Part shown: positions 36,762-48,878 of the stretch, one piece after another
Position numbering within the stretch: position 1 is the first letter of the stretch
Layout: each line of letters begins with the position of its first letter
Assembly (NCBI RefSeq): GCF_018991925.1
Contig: NW_024736071.1
Span: forward strand, 9,753,231-9,817,230
Source: Homarus americanus
Lineage: Eukaryota; Arthropoda; Malacostraca; Decapoda; Nephropidae
DNA length: 64,000 nucleotides
Direction of reading: 5' to 3'
The notes under the pieces: generated by a model
The model's input: only the letters and a program-made list of their open reading frames with translations
What the model was told of the DNA's origin: nothing
The model's database searches: none
Made by a program: the position numbers and the translations under genes

Positions 36762-37663
36762 CATTGGTCCCCAACCTGTAGTTCGGTGCCCGTGGAGGAG
36801 CCCACAAGGGTTTATTAGAAAATTTAAAAATATTTGCAATTCTTTGTCAGAGTGAAAATAATGAAAATATGTAATAACTTGATACGACTTTAGTGAGAGA
36901 GAAAGAAACTGCCATTTGTCCAGAATCTGTCGTATGTATTTACCCCAGACTGGGCCCGAGAGAGAACCAGCCTGAAAGAGTAAATGTAAAAAAGTATGGA
37001 ACTGGTAACAGTTAGACCTGTGTAAAACTGCAAACAGCAGTATATATGAGTTGTTGTTATTTTCTTGAATGTAGATTTTATTTATTTATTTTTAATATAT
37101 TTTTTTTTTATTTATTTATCTTTTTTTTACGTGGAATAGCCCACCCGGGCACAGGTCATCAACCCACATTGGGGCCTAGTGGGCGAAAAAATAAGAATAA
37201 TAAGAAATTTAAAATAGAAAATGAAAAGGTTTTATTACTCTAAACCACGAAGATGCCGGAAAACCAGCTTTTTAAAGTGAGACATTGTATGAGTATGGAA
37301 ACACAGAAGAAGGCAAAGCATTCCACAGTTTGGCTGTGTGAGGAAAGAAGGATGTACTATAATGGGTTATTCTAGTGTGACCGACATCCACAGAGAAATG
37401 GTGGGCACCGCGGGCAAGACGTGTTACGAGCCCACGGCCTTGCTGGCGGTACACAGGTTGCCAAATCCACCGAACATTGCCCGTTAAAGTACCTGTAAAA
37501 GAGAGAGAGTGAAGCAACATTGCGGCTTAGGGAAAGGGAAGAGAGATTGTCAACTAAAGGAGGAGAGTTAATAAGACGAAATGCCTTTGATTCCAAAGAC
37601 ACCCTCCACTATATGTACAATGACAAATGTGGGCCAAAGCCCAAAAAAGGTTGGGGACCACTG
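36762..37663 (-). mobile_element. hAT MITE (902 bp) with 8-bp target duplication CCTTATAC
   Basis: The ends are CATTGGTCCCCAACCTG and, read inward, CAGTGGTCCCCAACC. Flanks at 36754-36761 and 37664-37671 are both CCTTATAC, the 8-bp duplication expected of hAT elements. About 510 bp of its interior (37100-37612) is a LINE 3' end. A partial relative lies at 59470-59568. Confidence 0.92.
37100..37612 (-). pseudogene. LINE 3' end: RT C-terminus and 3' UTR
   Basis: On the minus strand a frame gives LSRNVASLSLFYRYFNGQCS and VDLATCVPPARPW. After a frameshift it continues HTRITHYSTSFFPHTAKLWN and ALPSSVFPYSYNVSLFKK. This is the conserved C-terminal stretch of jockey/CR1-like LINE polymerases. It is followed by the 3' UTR (GGCCCCAATGTGGGTTGATG, CCCGGGTGGGCTATTCC) and an A-rich tail at 37080-37130. 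The frameshift and missing 5' part mark it as dead. Its 3' UTR is the source or relative of the tail module found inside I, H, J1 and J2. Confidence 0.85.
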
Positions 37664-37775
37664 CCTTATACTGGGATGTGGTGATACCTGGTACATCACT
37701 GGATATGTCTAAAGTACTATATTACAAAAAATATATATATACAGTATATATAAATTATTAAATGAACAAACATAC

Positions 37776-37950
37776 CTTCCAGGATTCAGCGGTGAGCTGA
37801 GGCACACTAATTGCTCTGGTGAGAGCAGCTATGAAGGTAGGCAGTGCAGAGGAAGGAAGATAGCTATAAGCAAGCACAGCATCCAAAACACGTAGACACA
37901 AGAGTGCCTCCGCCTCACTGCCAGCTTTGTGAAGTTGAAGCACAACCTCC
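37776..37950 (-). CDS. TSC2: TSC2 (tuberin) exon E
   Basis: The 175-nt exon has acceptor CTATTACAG and donor GTATGT. Its first base completes the lysine codon begun in exon F and it ends in phase 0. The translation includes EVVLQLHKAGSEAEALLC, RVLDAVLAYSYLPSSALP and RAISVPQLTAESWK. Human tuberin shows VLDAVVCYNCLPAESLP and CRTINVKELCEPCWK (from memory), directly followed, as here, by the MRNLLGTHLG block of the next exon. The region belongs to the N-terminal solenoid, which in human TSC2 contributes to binding TSC1 (hamartin). Confidence 0.95.
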
Positions 37951-38028
37951 CTGTAATAGATGAAAGTCCAATGTAATACTCTACTCTAGGGGTATTTCGA
38001 GAGGGGTTGAGGCATCAAAGATATAGCT

Positions 38029-38243
38029 CAGGGGTGGGCAATTATTTTTGATGGAGGGCCACTTCGCGGGCCACAGGTTAACAGCGACGAGCCAGTATTG
38101 CTGCTATGTCCACCCAACTTCCAAAATTGTCCTTTCTGTAATTAATAAGAATTTTTTTTTCTGATTGCCAAATGCAGCGGCGGGCCACAGAAATAATTTG
38201 GCGGGCCAAATGTGGCCCGCGGGCCGCACTTTGCCCACCCCTG
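38029..38243. mobile_element. hAT MITE (215 bp) with 8-bp target duplication ATATAGCT
   Basis: The terminal repeats CAGGGGTGGGCAA and TTTGCCCACCCCTG are perfect inverted repeats over 13 bases and are flanked by ATATAGCT on both sides (38021-38028, 38244-38251). The interior repeats GCGGGCCACA and TGGCCCGCGGGCC. It lies about 78 bp upstream of the exon E acceptor. Confidence 0.96.
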
Positions 38244-39341
38244 ATATAGCTAATACAGTTGAATTCCAGTTATCAGGCACCTATTTTTCCACAAATCCGT
38301 ACATTTTCATGAGCGTTTAAATTTCAAAACAATCTCATTTTCTCAAAAGAGCACGGAGCAGCAAAAAAAACACAGTAATTGGGAAGCACTCAAGAAAATG
38401 CAGAGATTTGCATAAAAACAGGCTTCTGAAACACTGTATTGTAGGATTTATTGGGGGACCTTAAGAGTGAGATTTAACTTCTGTTACCAGAAAATCTCTT
38501 TATTCGGCACCTCGCAATAACCATGGGTAGGAGCATGTAGTTTTATGTATACACGGATTAGCGTGGTAACTTTGTCCCTCCGCGGTCTAATGTATTCCTC
38601 CGTAAATGTGAGGAATAAACAAAATTACTGGAATACTAATAAACTAAAAGAAAAGAAAAACTACTGCATTACCATTTGGCAATCATTTCACAAAGGACAC
38701 AGGAGAGTGCTCACCCCCTCCCCCTGCCCCTCCCACAATCATGAGCTAACTCCCCAGACATAATTTTTTTTTTTTATTCTCTTAATATTTTTGGCCTTAT
38801 GACAATCATTTCTTGTATTTGACCTTTTCGGTACTTGCTGTATCAACAATTGTGTGTTCTTGTAACAGAATAAAAATATATTGAATACAATTATGTATAT
38901 CTACACAAAAATACAATTGGAAAAATAACAATAGTCAGCCCTTAACATACGCGGGGGTTAGGTAACAGAGATACCCGTGAATGTTAAGAATCTGCGTATT
39001 TTTGCTGCCCCCCCCACCCCCCCTAAAAACACCCCTGGCCCCCCATGTCCTTATTTACCGTATATACCTGTGTGTAGTTCGAGTTTTTAAGACCAAATTT
39101 TTTGGCAAAAAATTGGGAGTCAACCTCTAAATGGGTAATAGTTTCGTTAGGCTGAAAAATATTTACCAGTAACTACTAGTAAACAATGGAAACGACGCAC
39201 CACCAGCTGAGTGTCGGTACAGTTGCCAGGGAAGATCTCTTGCGTCATCTTAGCAAGCCCAAAGTAACCAAATGCATGGTATGTTAGCACAGGACGATGT
39301 AAAACATAAAGTATTCATTTTTTAAAGTTTATTTATAGATA

Positions 39342-40967
39342 CAGTACTACCCCGCCTAACGCGGTTTCACTTAACGCGTTTTTTCATATACGCGGTGCCT
39401 CGCCAGAGCTGAACTTTCACTTAACACGGATTTTTTCCACATATACGCGGTGAGTGTCCGGCTCGAGACGCTATTTTTAGATTTGCCCCACCCGCCACCC
39501 TGCCTGTTTTAGCTCATAAAATTCATACAAATTACCCTGCCAGAATATAATTTACATTGCTGGAATTCTTATAATTTGGTGATCATTTTGAATATAAACA
39601 TCATATATTTTGCATTAGACATACAAATTTTAGATAAAATGGTTTCTCTCAGTAAGGATGTTATCTTTTGTGCAAAATATATGACATTTATATTCAAAAT
39701 ATTCCTGGTCTTACAAGGAATCCAGCAATGTCAATTATATTATCCTAACTTTAGTTTGAGGTATTATTTATTACTAAAAAGTTAAATATTCTGGTTTTCC
39801 CACACATCTCCTTGGGACGGTTGGTGGGGGATGGGGGGGAGGGAGGGACCGACCGACCATCTGTTACCCTGTGAAGAATATTTTTTTTTTTTATTAACTG
39901 AAGATATTTGTTTTAGCTCATAAAATTCATACAAATTACCCGGTCAGAATATAATTTACATTGCTGGAATTCTTATAATTTGATGATCATTTTGAATATA
40001 AACATCATATATTTTGCATTAGACATACAAATTTTAGATAAAATGTTTTCTCTGAGTAAATATGTTATCTTTTGTGCAAAATATATGACATTTATATTCA
40101 AAATATTCCTGGTCTTACAAGGAATCCAGCAATGTCAATTATATTATCCTAACTTTAATCTGAGGTATTATTTAATACAAAATGTTAAAATTTATTTGTT
40201 TTTCACCCACTCTTTCTCTTGAAGGGAGGATTTGTGGGGGGTGGGGGGAGGGTTGGGACTGACCGCGGGGTTGGAAGAGGGGGGAGGCAAGGTGGGGTAC
40301 TTTGATTGACAGATAGTGTCGTGAAGAATATTTTTTTTTTATTAACTGAAGATATTTGTTTTAGCTCATAAAATTCATACAAATTACCCGGCCAGAATAT
40401 AATTTACATTGCTAGAATTCTTATAATTTGGTGATCATTTTGAATATAAACATCATATATTTTGCATTAGGCATACAAATTTTAGATAAAATGTTTTCTC
40501 TGAGTAAATATGTTATCTTTTGTGCAAAATATATGACATTTATATTCAAAATATTCCTGGTCTTACAAGGAATCCAGCAATGTCAATTATATTATCCTAA
40601 CTTTAGTTTGAGGTATTATTTATTAAAATTTAGTGGTTTTCCCCCAAAAATTTCTCACGAGAGGGAAGAGCCAGCAGTGTAGTGTGAGAAGAGGGGGAGG
40701 GAGTTGAGTCCATTATTGGAATGGACATTAACTTGGCGACTGTATTTCTCTATTTCTCTTAAGTATTAATTGTGTGCATGTACAATCATAAAATTAAGAT
40801 GTTATTTTTACTACAACATAGTTATGTGTCTTCAAAAAGTGGAGTTTGGGGGTCGGGCTGGTTTCTATTGGAATTAATCCCATATGTTCTGTTGTTCACT
40901 TTACGCGGATTTCACTTAACGCGGGACCCTCTGGGTTCTATTGACCGCGTTAAGTGGGGTACAACTG
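39342..40967 (-). mobile_element. R4: complete R element nested in G2
   Basis: A 1626-bp element with ends CAGTACTACCCCGCCTAACG and GTGGGGTACAACTG, and TA on each side. It has three ~430-bp hairpin units in the reverse orientation to R2, which it matches almost throughout, so both derive from a recent common copy. Confidence 0.9.
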
Positions 40968-41751
40968 TACATAAATTTTTGTTCATTACATTTGAAACAT
41001 CAATCTTTGTTAATTAAATTTGAAACAAAAGAAAACAATGATACCGTATTTCTAAATACCGGGTATTTTTATTAAAATATTACATCACAAGTATATTTTA
41101 CCTTAACTGTGACTGAATGAATATATTCTCAGAAATAAATATGGAAATGTAATATTTTTGCTGAAATGACGTACATATTACAGTGGAAAGTGGGATAAAA
41201 TCATGACGAAAACAATGACTTTCGCCTTCTTTCGTTGTTCAAAAGATTTTACCGTAATCGCTTTTCGAATGGTTTTCAGTTAAAAAACTGTTGCATTACA
41301 ATAATATTCTACCCTAATTCACTTGAATAAATACTACGATACCATATTTCTGAATATTTTCATTAAAATCCATCAAAATTATTTTCCTTGTCATCGTCTT
41401 CAGCACCCAACAGCTCCTCCCAGTCTTCTCCTTGAACAGGGCTAGAGGGTACGTGTTTTTCGAATCGTTTTCAGTTAAAAAACTATTACATCACACGTAT
41501 ATTTTACCTAAACTGCACCTGAATGAATATATTCTCAGAAATAAACAGTAGTTTTGCTGAAACGTGATGTATTTCAATGTAAAATAGGATAAAATACATG
41601 ACGAAAACAAAAGACTTTACCTAACCTTCCGATGTTCAAGAGATGTTACTCGTTTTTTAATAGTTTTCGGTTAAAATACTGTTATATTACAATGATATTC
41701 TATTCATACCGTGCTTGATATAATACATTCACGGAAATGTAATATTTTTGC

Positions 41752-42035
41752 TGAAATGACGTAAGTATTACAGTGGAAAGTGAGATAAAATCGTGACGAA
41801 AACAATGACTTTCGCTTTCTTTCCTTCAAAAGATGTTATCGTAATCGCTTTTCTAATGGTTTTCAGTTAAAAAACTGTTGCATCATAAGTGAATTAGGAT
41901 AGAATATTATTGTAATACAACAGTTTTTTAACTGAAAACCATTCGAAAAGCGATTACAGTAACATCTTTTGAACGAAAGAAAGCGAAAGTCATTGCTTTC
42001 GTCACTTTCCACTGTAATACGTACGTCATTTCAGC
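41752..42035. repeat. Palindrome inside G2
   Basis: The arms 41752-41880 and 41921-42035 are near-perfect reverse complements around GTAATCGCTTTTC / GAAAAGCGATTAC, equivalent to the G1 palindrome at 9583-9861. A further single arm lies at 41161-41300. Confidence 0.85.
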
Positions 42036-42498
42036 AAAAATATTACATTTCCATATTCTCAGAAATAAATAGTAGTTTTGCTGAAACATAATGTATTTCA
42101 ATGTAAATTAGGATAAACTACATGAAAACAAAAGACTTTACCTAGCCTTCCGATGTTCAAGATATGTTACTCATTATTTTAATAGTTTTTGGTTAAAATA
42201 CTGTTATATTGGTGATATTCTATTCATACTGTGCTTCATATAATACATTCCCGGAAATGTAATATTTTTGCAACTACAATGCTGATGTCAACACAAGCGT
42301 GGTTACAGTGAGACTGACTGACTGAGGGAGCGAGGGAAAGCGGGGTGGCGCAGGCGATGTGTATGTGTGTGTGTGTGTGTGTGTGTCGCGCGCGATTTTA
42401 ATAATGTAAATTCCTTTGAATGTATATTCCTCCAGCGGCAATCGAGGTATTTGCAAATCCGTGTAAGTTAAACCCGTGTATGTTAAGGGCCGACTGTA

Positions 42499-42880
42499 CA
42501 GTAGACCCTCGAAGATTCGGACCCTGTAAATCCAGATTTCGGAAGATTAGGATAAAAATGTGGGGGTTCTGGGCTAAGAAGCCTCCCTAAGAAGCATTCC
42601 CAAAACAATGTGAAGGTAGTAGGCAGCTACCAAACAGGGATGTACTACTGCCTGGGAAGATATTGGAAGCATAATGTGTTGTCTAATGGTAGACCCTGCT
42701 GCCATATGGCATCACGAAAATTGGGACCAAGTCCCAGGTTGCTGATCTGACTTTCTGCCTCATTTACACACAATTGCAGGGTCTCAATTGTTTCTCTTAC
42801 CATTGACAACACAACATACATACTTGTATATTGTTTCTCATTTTTTATTTTTTTTTCATTTTTGTATTTCTTTATGGGTC

Positions 42881-42954
<74 letters not shown>

Positions 42955-43523
42955 CATTATTATTATTATTATTATATTTTCAATTTTGTTTTTATTTTAT
43001 TTTAAAATTTATTTACTATGAATAATTATTATTATTATTACATTTTGGCCCCCGAGAGCCCGATGTAGGTCAGTGACCTGTGCCTGGGTGGACTAATCCC
43101 CATAAAAAAATAAATAAATAAAGTTTTAGGCTTAAAGTTTTAATCTTATAAAATGTCACAGACTAAACTTAGCCAGATATAACTTGCATTGCTGGAATCC
43201 TTGCAAGATTGCAAATAGTTTGAGTATAAATATCACATAGTTTGCACAGGAGATAAGAATTTTAGACTTTTAGTGTAGTACAGTACATTGAGTACAAAGT
43301 GAGTACAGTAATATGTTGCTCAAAATTATGGATTTTTCACAGAAAAAAGTCTGTATAACTAACCCCAGTGGTCAGGATAATATGTACTGTATATTTTTTT
43401 TTTTTTATACAGTAACATTATTTATTGTTTTTATACATTTAGTACAATCCCGGAAGATTCGGACAATCAGCTTTTTCAGACAGGTGGTCCCCCCTTTTAC
43501 TCCGGATCTTCGAGGGTTCACTG
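42499..43523. mobile_element. Element H: TA-flanked element
   Basis: A 1025-bp element with ends CAGTAGACCCTCGAAGATTC and (read inward) CAGTGAACCCTCGAAGATCC, and TA on each side. It contains an ATT microsatellite (42883-42975), a LINE-tail module in reverse (43050-43110, ending ACTAATCCCCATAAAAAA) and a single ~110-bp R-type module (43140-43320). GATTCGGA-type motifs occur near both ends. No transposase. Confidence 0.88.
42883..42975. repeat. (ATT)n microsatellite
   Basis: About 90 nt of ATT triplets with one TCA interruption. The long Ile/Leu ORFs here are artefacts. Confidence 0.95.
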
Positions 43524-43525
43524 TA

Positions 43526-44100
43526 ATGCAACACACAGCTTGGTCTGGTAGGGGGAGACTGAGATCCATGATGCCACCCCCCTCCTGCTCCCCCCTTCCT
43601 CTCCCAGATAGGAATGATAACTCGTTTGGACGCAAGAAATTGATTTCTCTTTACGTTTTGAACTTATAATTTTTTTTCACATTCTGTATGAATGATTGTG
43701 TGTACAAATAACAGAGTAAAAAAAAAATATTATGAATACCTACCCAAAAATATGAGTTAAAAAACAACAAACACAGCTTGGACAGGAAGGGAAAAAGCTA
43801 GGGGGATGATGTAGCTACAGGGACAGTCTAACTTGGTGACATGCCAAGTCAACACACACATTCACTTCACACATGTATAGTATACCCATGCTCTTATTTT
43901 ATTGCAACATGCCATCTCAATGGAGATGTACTGTAAAATTTATATTGAGGCCACTGCAGTAATAATGACAGTGACATCTTTTTAAATGTTACTTGTGCCC
44001 TTACTACTATAGAGACCTAATATGTATTTAACTTAAATATAATTAAATGTACAATACAGGTATTGTTTAGTGAAGGAAAAGGCAACTTAGTTAAGCTTTG
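43526..44100. other. Stretch with no recognised feature
   Basis: AT-rich, within the long intron between TSC2 exons F and E. No family recognised. Confidence 0.4.
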
Positions 44101-44105
44101 ATGAG

Positions 44106-45930
44106 TGTTACTCCTGGCCATGGTGTAATGACCACGGATGTACACGCTAGTTAAAGTAAAATCAGACGATTCATATTACGCTCAATAGCCCACAAAACAC
44201 ATAGTTATGCCTTCTTTATTGAGTCCCCCGTCTGAGGCATCCATTTTGTCATTGCTTCTGGACGTCCGAGTCCTCCGTTTTCTCTCAATCTTAGAGTGCA
44301 CCCGAGACTCCGTATTCCTTAGTATAACGACACAAGATTAGAAATTGCAACTGTAGTCATATCTGTTAAGGTAACTTAGATACGACTGATTACAGATGGA
44401 ACATTCAAGATCCTTTGTGAATGATGTTGAAAGCTTTAACTGTCTTTATTGTTAGTGAAACTTGTCAAGTAAGCGAGTGTTAAGTCTGCCAGTACGAGCG
44501 GCATGTCCTTATGTCGTCCTTGGGGATAGCCATGAGTATATAAGTACTACTGAAATTAGATACTAACATATCCCTGTGAATAATTCCTTGTTCGTAGTTT
44601 TGCTGAGCTTGTGAAAATAGTGTTGTTAGTATGTGTATTTGACGTCCATTTCACTTTTTCCTGGCAAGCTCAATCTCTGAATAGATTAAAAAAATAGACG
44701 TAAGAAATTCACCTGACCCATGGCATTGATTTTCATAGTTAAATGTACAGCAACTGAGTTGAATATAATTTCTGTCATTGAGTGATTAGCCTTTCTGGCA
44801 TGTGTAGAGCACAGGCCTGAGTTGCCAGTTAGCCATATATAAACTCGCGTACGAGGAGCAGCGTCACATCTCTGACGCTGTTCCATCATATCTCAGGTAT
44901 GTGTATGTTCTCACGCCTACCATATTAAGTTAGTTTAACTCAGTGAATTTTGTGAATATCAGTGTTCATGTTGTAACAGTGAAATTATCATTTACCCAGT
45001 GAAAGAATTAGTGTAACGTAAATATCGTCTGTCGTTGAGTTATTTTTTGTCACATCTCTGACGCTGTTCCATCATATCTCAGGCAGTGTGTGTGTTAACT
45101 GAATACCCGACAGTTACCGGGGGACCGGTAGCAGCACACCAGCTGGCTGTCTTGCAGGATGTCGTTAATTTGGCACGATTAAATTGTGCGAGTCCGCACC
45201 CTGGGAACTAGGCCCGAACTCCCTCGCAGTGTGCAGACTGCAACCGACCCTAACAGCGCTCTTCGTTTGTTGTGGTGACATCATGTGACACACTGGGTCA
45301 CTCCTTACAGGTATATGGGCCAAAGTATTATTGCTGTATATGATTGGGGATAATTAGCAGAAATATAGCTATGATAGTTATCCCATAAATATTGACAGTA
45401 CCAGTAATAACGTGTTATGTGGGTTGTGAGTACATCATTCATATGTACTACCAGCTGAGTACTACCTATTATTGTTGCACCTGATTGGGGATAATTAGCA
45501 GACATATAGTTATCCCATGTTGAGTATTGACCCATAAATATTGAGATGACCAGTAATAATGTTTGTTATGTGGGTTGTGAGTACATCTTTCATATGTACT
45601 ACCAACTGAGTTCTAGTTAACGTGCCATGTTCATTCCGAAATAACATGGTGCTAAATAATATTTTAATTTGGGATATTGTCAATATAACAGTTGTTTAAT
45701 GATGTAATAAGTAATTGAAGATCTATTTTATGAATTGTAAAGTAAGACCTAAGGGGTCCAGTCTTGTTTGAGTGTACTTATTTAAATCTTGTTCACTCCT
45801 TAAGATAATAAATATTGAATTAATAAACTACGAGTATCACCGCTCTATTTCTTCTACCCAATGGTTCTCAGAAAATAACTATTGTAACTCACGTGCCTAG
45901 AAGCTCGCTAGCACGCTACCTAACAGTTCA
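44106..45930 (+). mobile_element. Possible long solo LTR (1825 bp)
   Basis: The unit begins TGTTACTCC and ends AACAGTTCA, with ATGAG on both sides (44101-44105, 45931-45935), which fits TG...CA ends with a 5-bp duplication. Inside are a promoter-like CATATATAAACTCG at 44835, a TATAAG near 44540, two copies of CATCTCTGACGCTGTTCC (44867, 45055), a ~155-bp tandem duplication at 45325-45610, and AATAAAC near the right end. The ends are only weakly inverted and no internal retroelement sequence follows, so the boundaries could be fortuitous. Confidence 0.4.
45325..45610. repeat. Two-copy tandem duplication, about 155 bp
   Basis: GATTGGGGATAATTAGCAGA and TTATGTGGGTTGTGAGTACA each occur twice, in the same order, with small differences between copies. 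Confidence 0.85.
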
Positions 45931-46264
45931 ATGAGATATGTTATATTCTAATAAAAGTCTGGGTGGTGGCAAGCTACCGCTGTAAGTATAATAAGTGTTA
46001 TAGTCAGAATGACATGGTTTACCCAGACTAATCCATGATACAGAATATAACTAAAGCATGATAATAAATTGAGAGAAACAAAGGATATAAAATTCAGATA
46101 ATACAATTATATATATATATATGACCGAAGAAATAAAGTATAGAAAAGAATATTAACTTATAAAATATAAGCAAAAAAATATAAGATAGATACTTATAGA
46201 CAGAAAGACAAAGAAAATAAGATTACCGGGTAATAGAAAATGTAGATGTGAAGCAAGTACAGTA

Positions 46265-47676
46265 CAGGTTGTACCTCTCTAGTCCGGCAACCTCGGGACC
46301 TGACCGGTGCCGGACCATGGAAAATGCCGGACCATGGAAATTCACCCTTTTCCTGGATAGATAGTGACTTGTGCTTATGCCTGGAAGCACTAACACCACT
46401 TTCTCTGCGTCATGGTCTCTTTGAAGACATATTGAAGGGTTAAATGTCGTATAGTACCTTCTCAAATTTCGCGAGTTTTTAATTCTTAACGTATTTTATT
46501 GGAACACACAAAAAAATAAATAAATAAAAATTTTGACGGCGGAAACTTGAGTTTCGACGGGTTTGAACGGCCCGCCAACGTGCAAACGACGTGCGTAATC
46601 GTGTAAACAGCGTCATTTCTCTTATGTACAAAAGATTCATTATTGTTTATTACTGAATGTCTTTTTTATTGAATTAATGTTTATGTGTGCAAAATGAGCA
46701 ATACAATTCATTAATAATACGTAGAATATTAAAACACACGAGGAAATGACACAGCATTGTTTTCGTTGATTACAAAACCAGTGACTGGTTCTACATATAA
46801 AACTGAAGAAAATAAGACCTTGGTTGTAGCTGTAGTAAAATTAATATGGTTGTTTTAAGTAATGTTATTTAATGTTAATAAATGGAACAATAGAAGTAGC
46901 TAACGATAATGGTAAAGAAAAAGAGAGATCGCATATGTAAGTGCGCATGCGCACACGTGAAAACATATCGTCATTACTTTACATAAGAATATGAAAGCAA
47001 CACTTATTTACTGTTCATATATATTTTAATTAATGTTTCTGAATTTGTTTTTATTGAATTAATGTACGTGTGTGCAAAATTAACAATACAATTTATTAAT
47101 AATACGTGGAATATTAGAGGAGACGAGACGGCTGCCGGCATTGTTTATGTTAAAGCTTACGAAACCAGTGACTGATTGGTTCTACATATAAAACTGAAGA
47201 AAATAAGACCCTGAGTTTAGCTGTAGTAAAATTAATGTAAAAAATGAATATGGTTGCTTGAAGTACCTGTAATGTTATTTAATGTTAATAAATGGAACAA
47301 TATAAGTAGCTAACCATTAATGGTAAAAAAAAAAGTGAGACTGCTCGTATGTAAGTGCGCACATGTGAAAATATATCGTCATTACTCTACATAAGAATAT
47401 GAAAGCAACACTTATTTACTGCTCATATATATTGAAGGGTTAAATGTTGTACTCTGTATAGACAAGCAGAGAGAGAGAGCAGCCGAACTGCCGGATGTAA
47501 ACAAACCTTAATTTCCCGCGGCTTTTTTTTTTAAGGGGATTAGCCCACCCGGGCATAGGTCACTGACCCACATTGGGGCCTGAGGGGCAAAAATTTAATA
47601 CTCCTGTAATAATAATAATAATTCAGATAAGTAAAAAAAAAATAAAAAAAATGCCTACTAGAGATTGGACAACCTG
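46265..47676 (+). mobile_element. J1: TA-flanked element with duplicated interior
   Basis: The left end is CAGGTTGTACCTCTCTAGTC after TA. The right end is shortened to GACAACCTG before TA, compared with J2. Inside is a ~390-bp tandem duplication (TTTTATTGAATTAATGT blocks near 46664 and 47050) that is also present in J2. A LINE-tail module lies at 47520-47590. R5 begins immediately to the right. Confidence 0.8.
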
Positions 47677-47678
47677 TA

Positions 47679-48876
47679 TTACCCCGCTTTTGTTTCACTT
47701 TCCGCGATTTCTCATTTACGCGTACCTTGCCAGAACCGGACTTTCACTTTCCATGGTGCATCTACTCATATATACGGTGAAGTATAATTTTTTTTTTTTT
47801 ATTTAGCTCATAAAATTCATACAAATTACCCGCCAGAATATAATTTACATTGCTGGAATTCTTACAATATGATGATCATTTTGAATAAACATCATGGATT
47901 TTGCATTAGACATACAAATTTTAGATCTAATGTAATAATTTGGTTTACACAAAGCAAATATTTTATCTTTTGTGCAAAATATATGAAGTTTACATTCAAA
48001 ATATTCCCTGACCTGCAAGGAATCCAGAAATGTCAATTATATTATCCTAACTTTAGTCTGAGGTATTATTTATTACTAAAAGTTAAAATCTAGTTTTTCA
48101 CCCAACATTTCTCTGGTAGGGAGGGAAGGTGGGGGGGGTTGGGACCGACCGACCCAGCTGGCGTGAGAGTGTGAGGGGGGGAGGCAAGGTGGGGTACTTT
48201 GATTGACAGATAGTGTCGTGAAGAATATTTTTTTTTTATCAACTGAAGATATTTGTTTTAGCTCATAAAATTCATACAAATTACTCGACCAGAATATAAT
48301 TTACATTGCTGGAATTCTTACACTATGATGATCATTTTGAATATAAACATCATGGATTTTGCATTAGACATACAAATTTTAGATCTAATGTAATAATTTG
48401 GTTTACACACAGCAAATATTTTATCTTTTGTGCAAAACATATGAAGTTTACATTCAAAATATTCCCTGACCTGCAAGGAATCCAGAAATGTCAATTATAT
48501 TATCCTAACTTTAGTCTGAGGTATTATTTATTACTAAACGTTAAAATGTAGTGTTTTCACCCAATCGTTTCTCAGAGAGGTAGGAGCTAGTGAGCTGGGA
48601 AGAGGGGGGGGGGGGATTTGAGTCCATTATTTGAATGGACATAAACCTAGCGACTGTATTCCTCTTAAATATTAATTGTGTGAGCATACCATCATAAAAT
48701 TTAGATGTTATTTTTACTACAACATAGGTATTGTGTCGGAAAAAGTGGAGTTTGGGGGTCGGCCAGTCTCTACTGGAATTAATCCCATATGTTCTGTTGT
48801 TCACTTTACGTGGTTTTCACTTTCCACGGTACCCTGTGGGTTCAATTAATTGACCGCGTAAATCGGGGTACTACTG
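47679..48876 (-). mobile_element. R5: R element with two hairpin units
   Basis: The left end lacks its first bases (it starts TTACCCCGCTTTTGTTTCAC against the J1 boundary). The right end is complete (AATCGGGGTACTACTG before TA). Two units follow, marked by TTTAGCTCATAAAATTCAT near 47802 and 48257. Confidence 0.82.
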
Positions 48877-48878
48877 TA

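Larger units (their letters stand above)
38932..42496 (-). mobile_element. G2: second G element, with R4 nested inside
   Basis: The left end (TAGTCAGCCCTTAACATACG) and right end (GTTAAGGGCCGACTG) match G1 reversed. R4 occupies 39342-40967. Without it G2 is about 1.9 kb. The interior (41050-42270) carries the same GTAATCGCTTTTC palindrome arms as G1. The right end abuts H across a single TA. Confidence 0.78.

Noticed and set aside
39576..40682. Recurrent ~80-codon ORFs (FALDIQILDKMFSLSKYVI type) present in many places
   Set aside because: Each lies in an R hairpin arm. They recur because the arm DNA is repeated, the ends differ between copies, and the partner arm encodes nothing similar.
42788..43025. 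Poly-Ile and poly-Leu ORFs resembling a membrane segment
   Set aside because: These are translations of the ATT microsatellite in element H.
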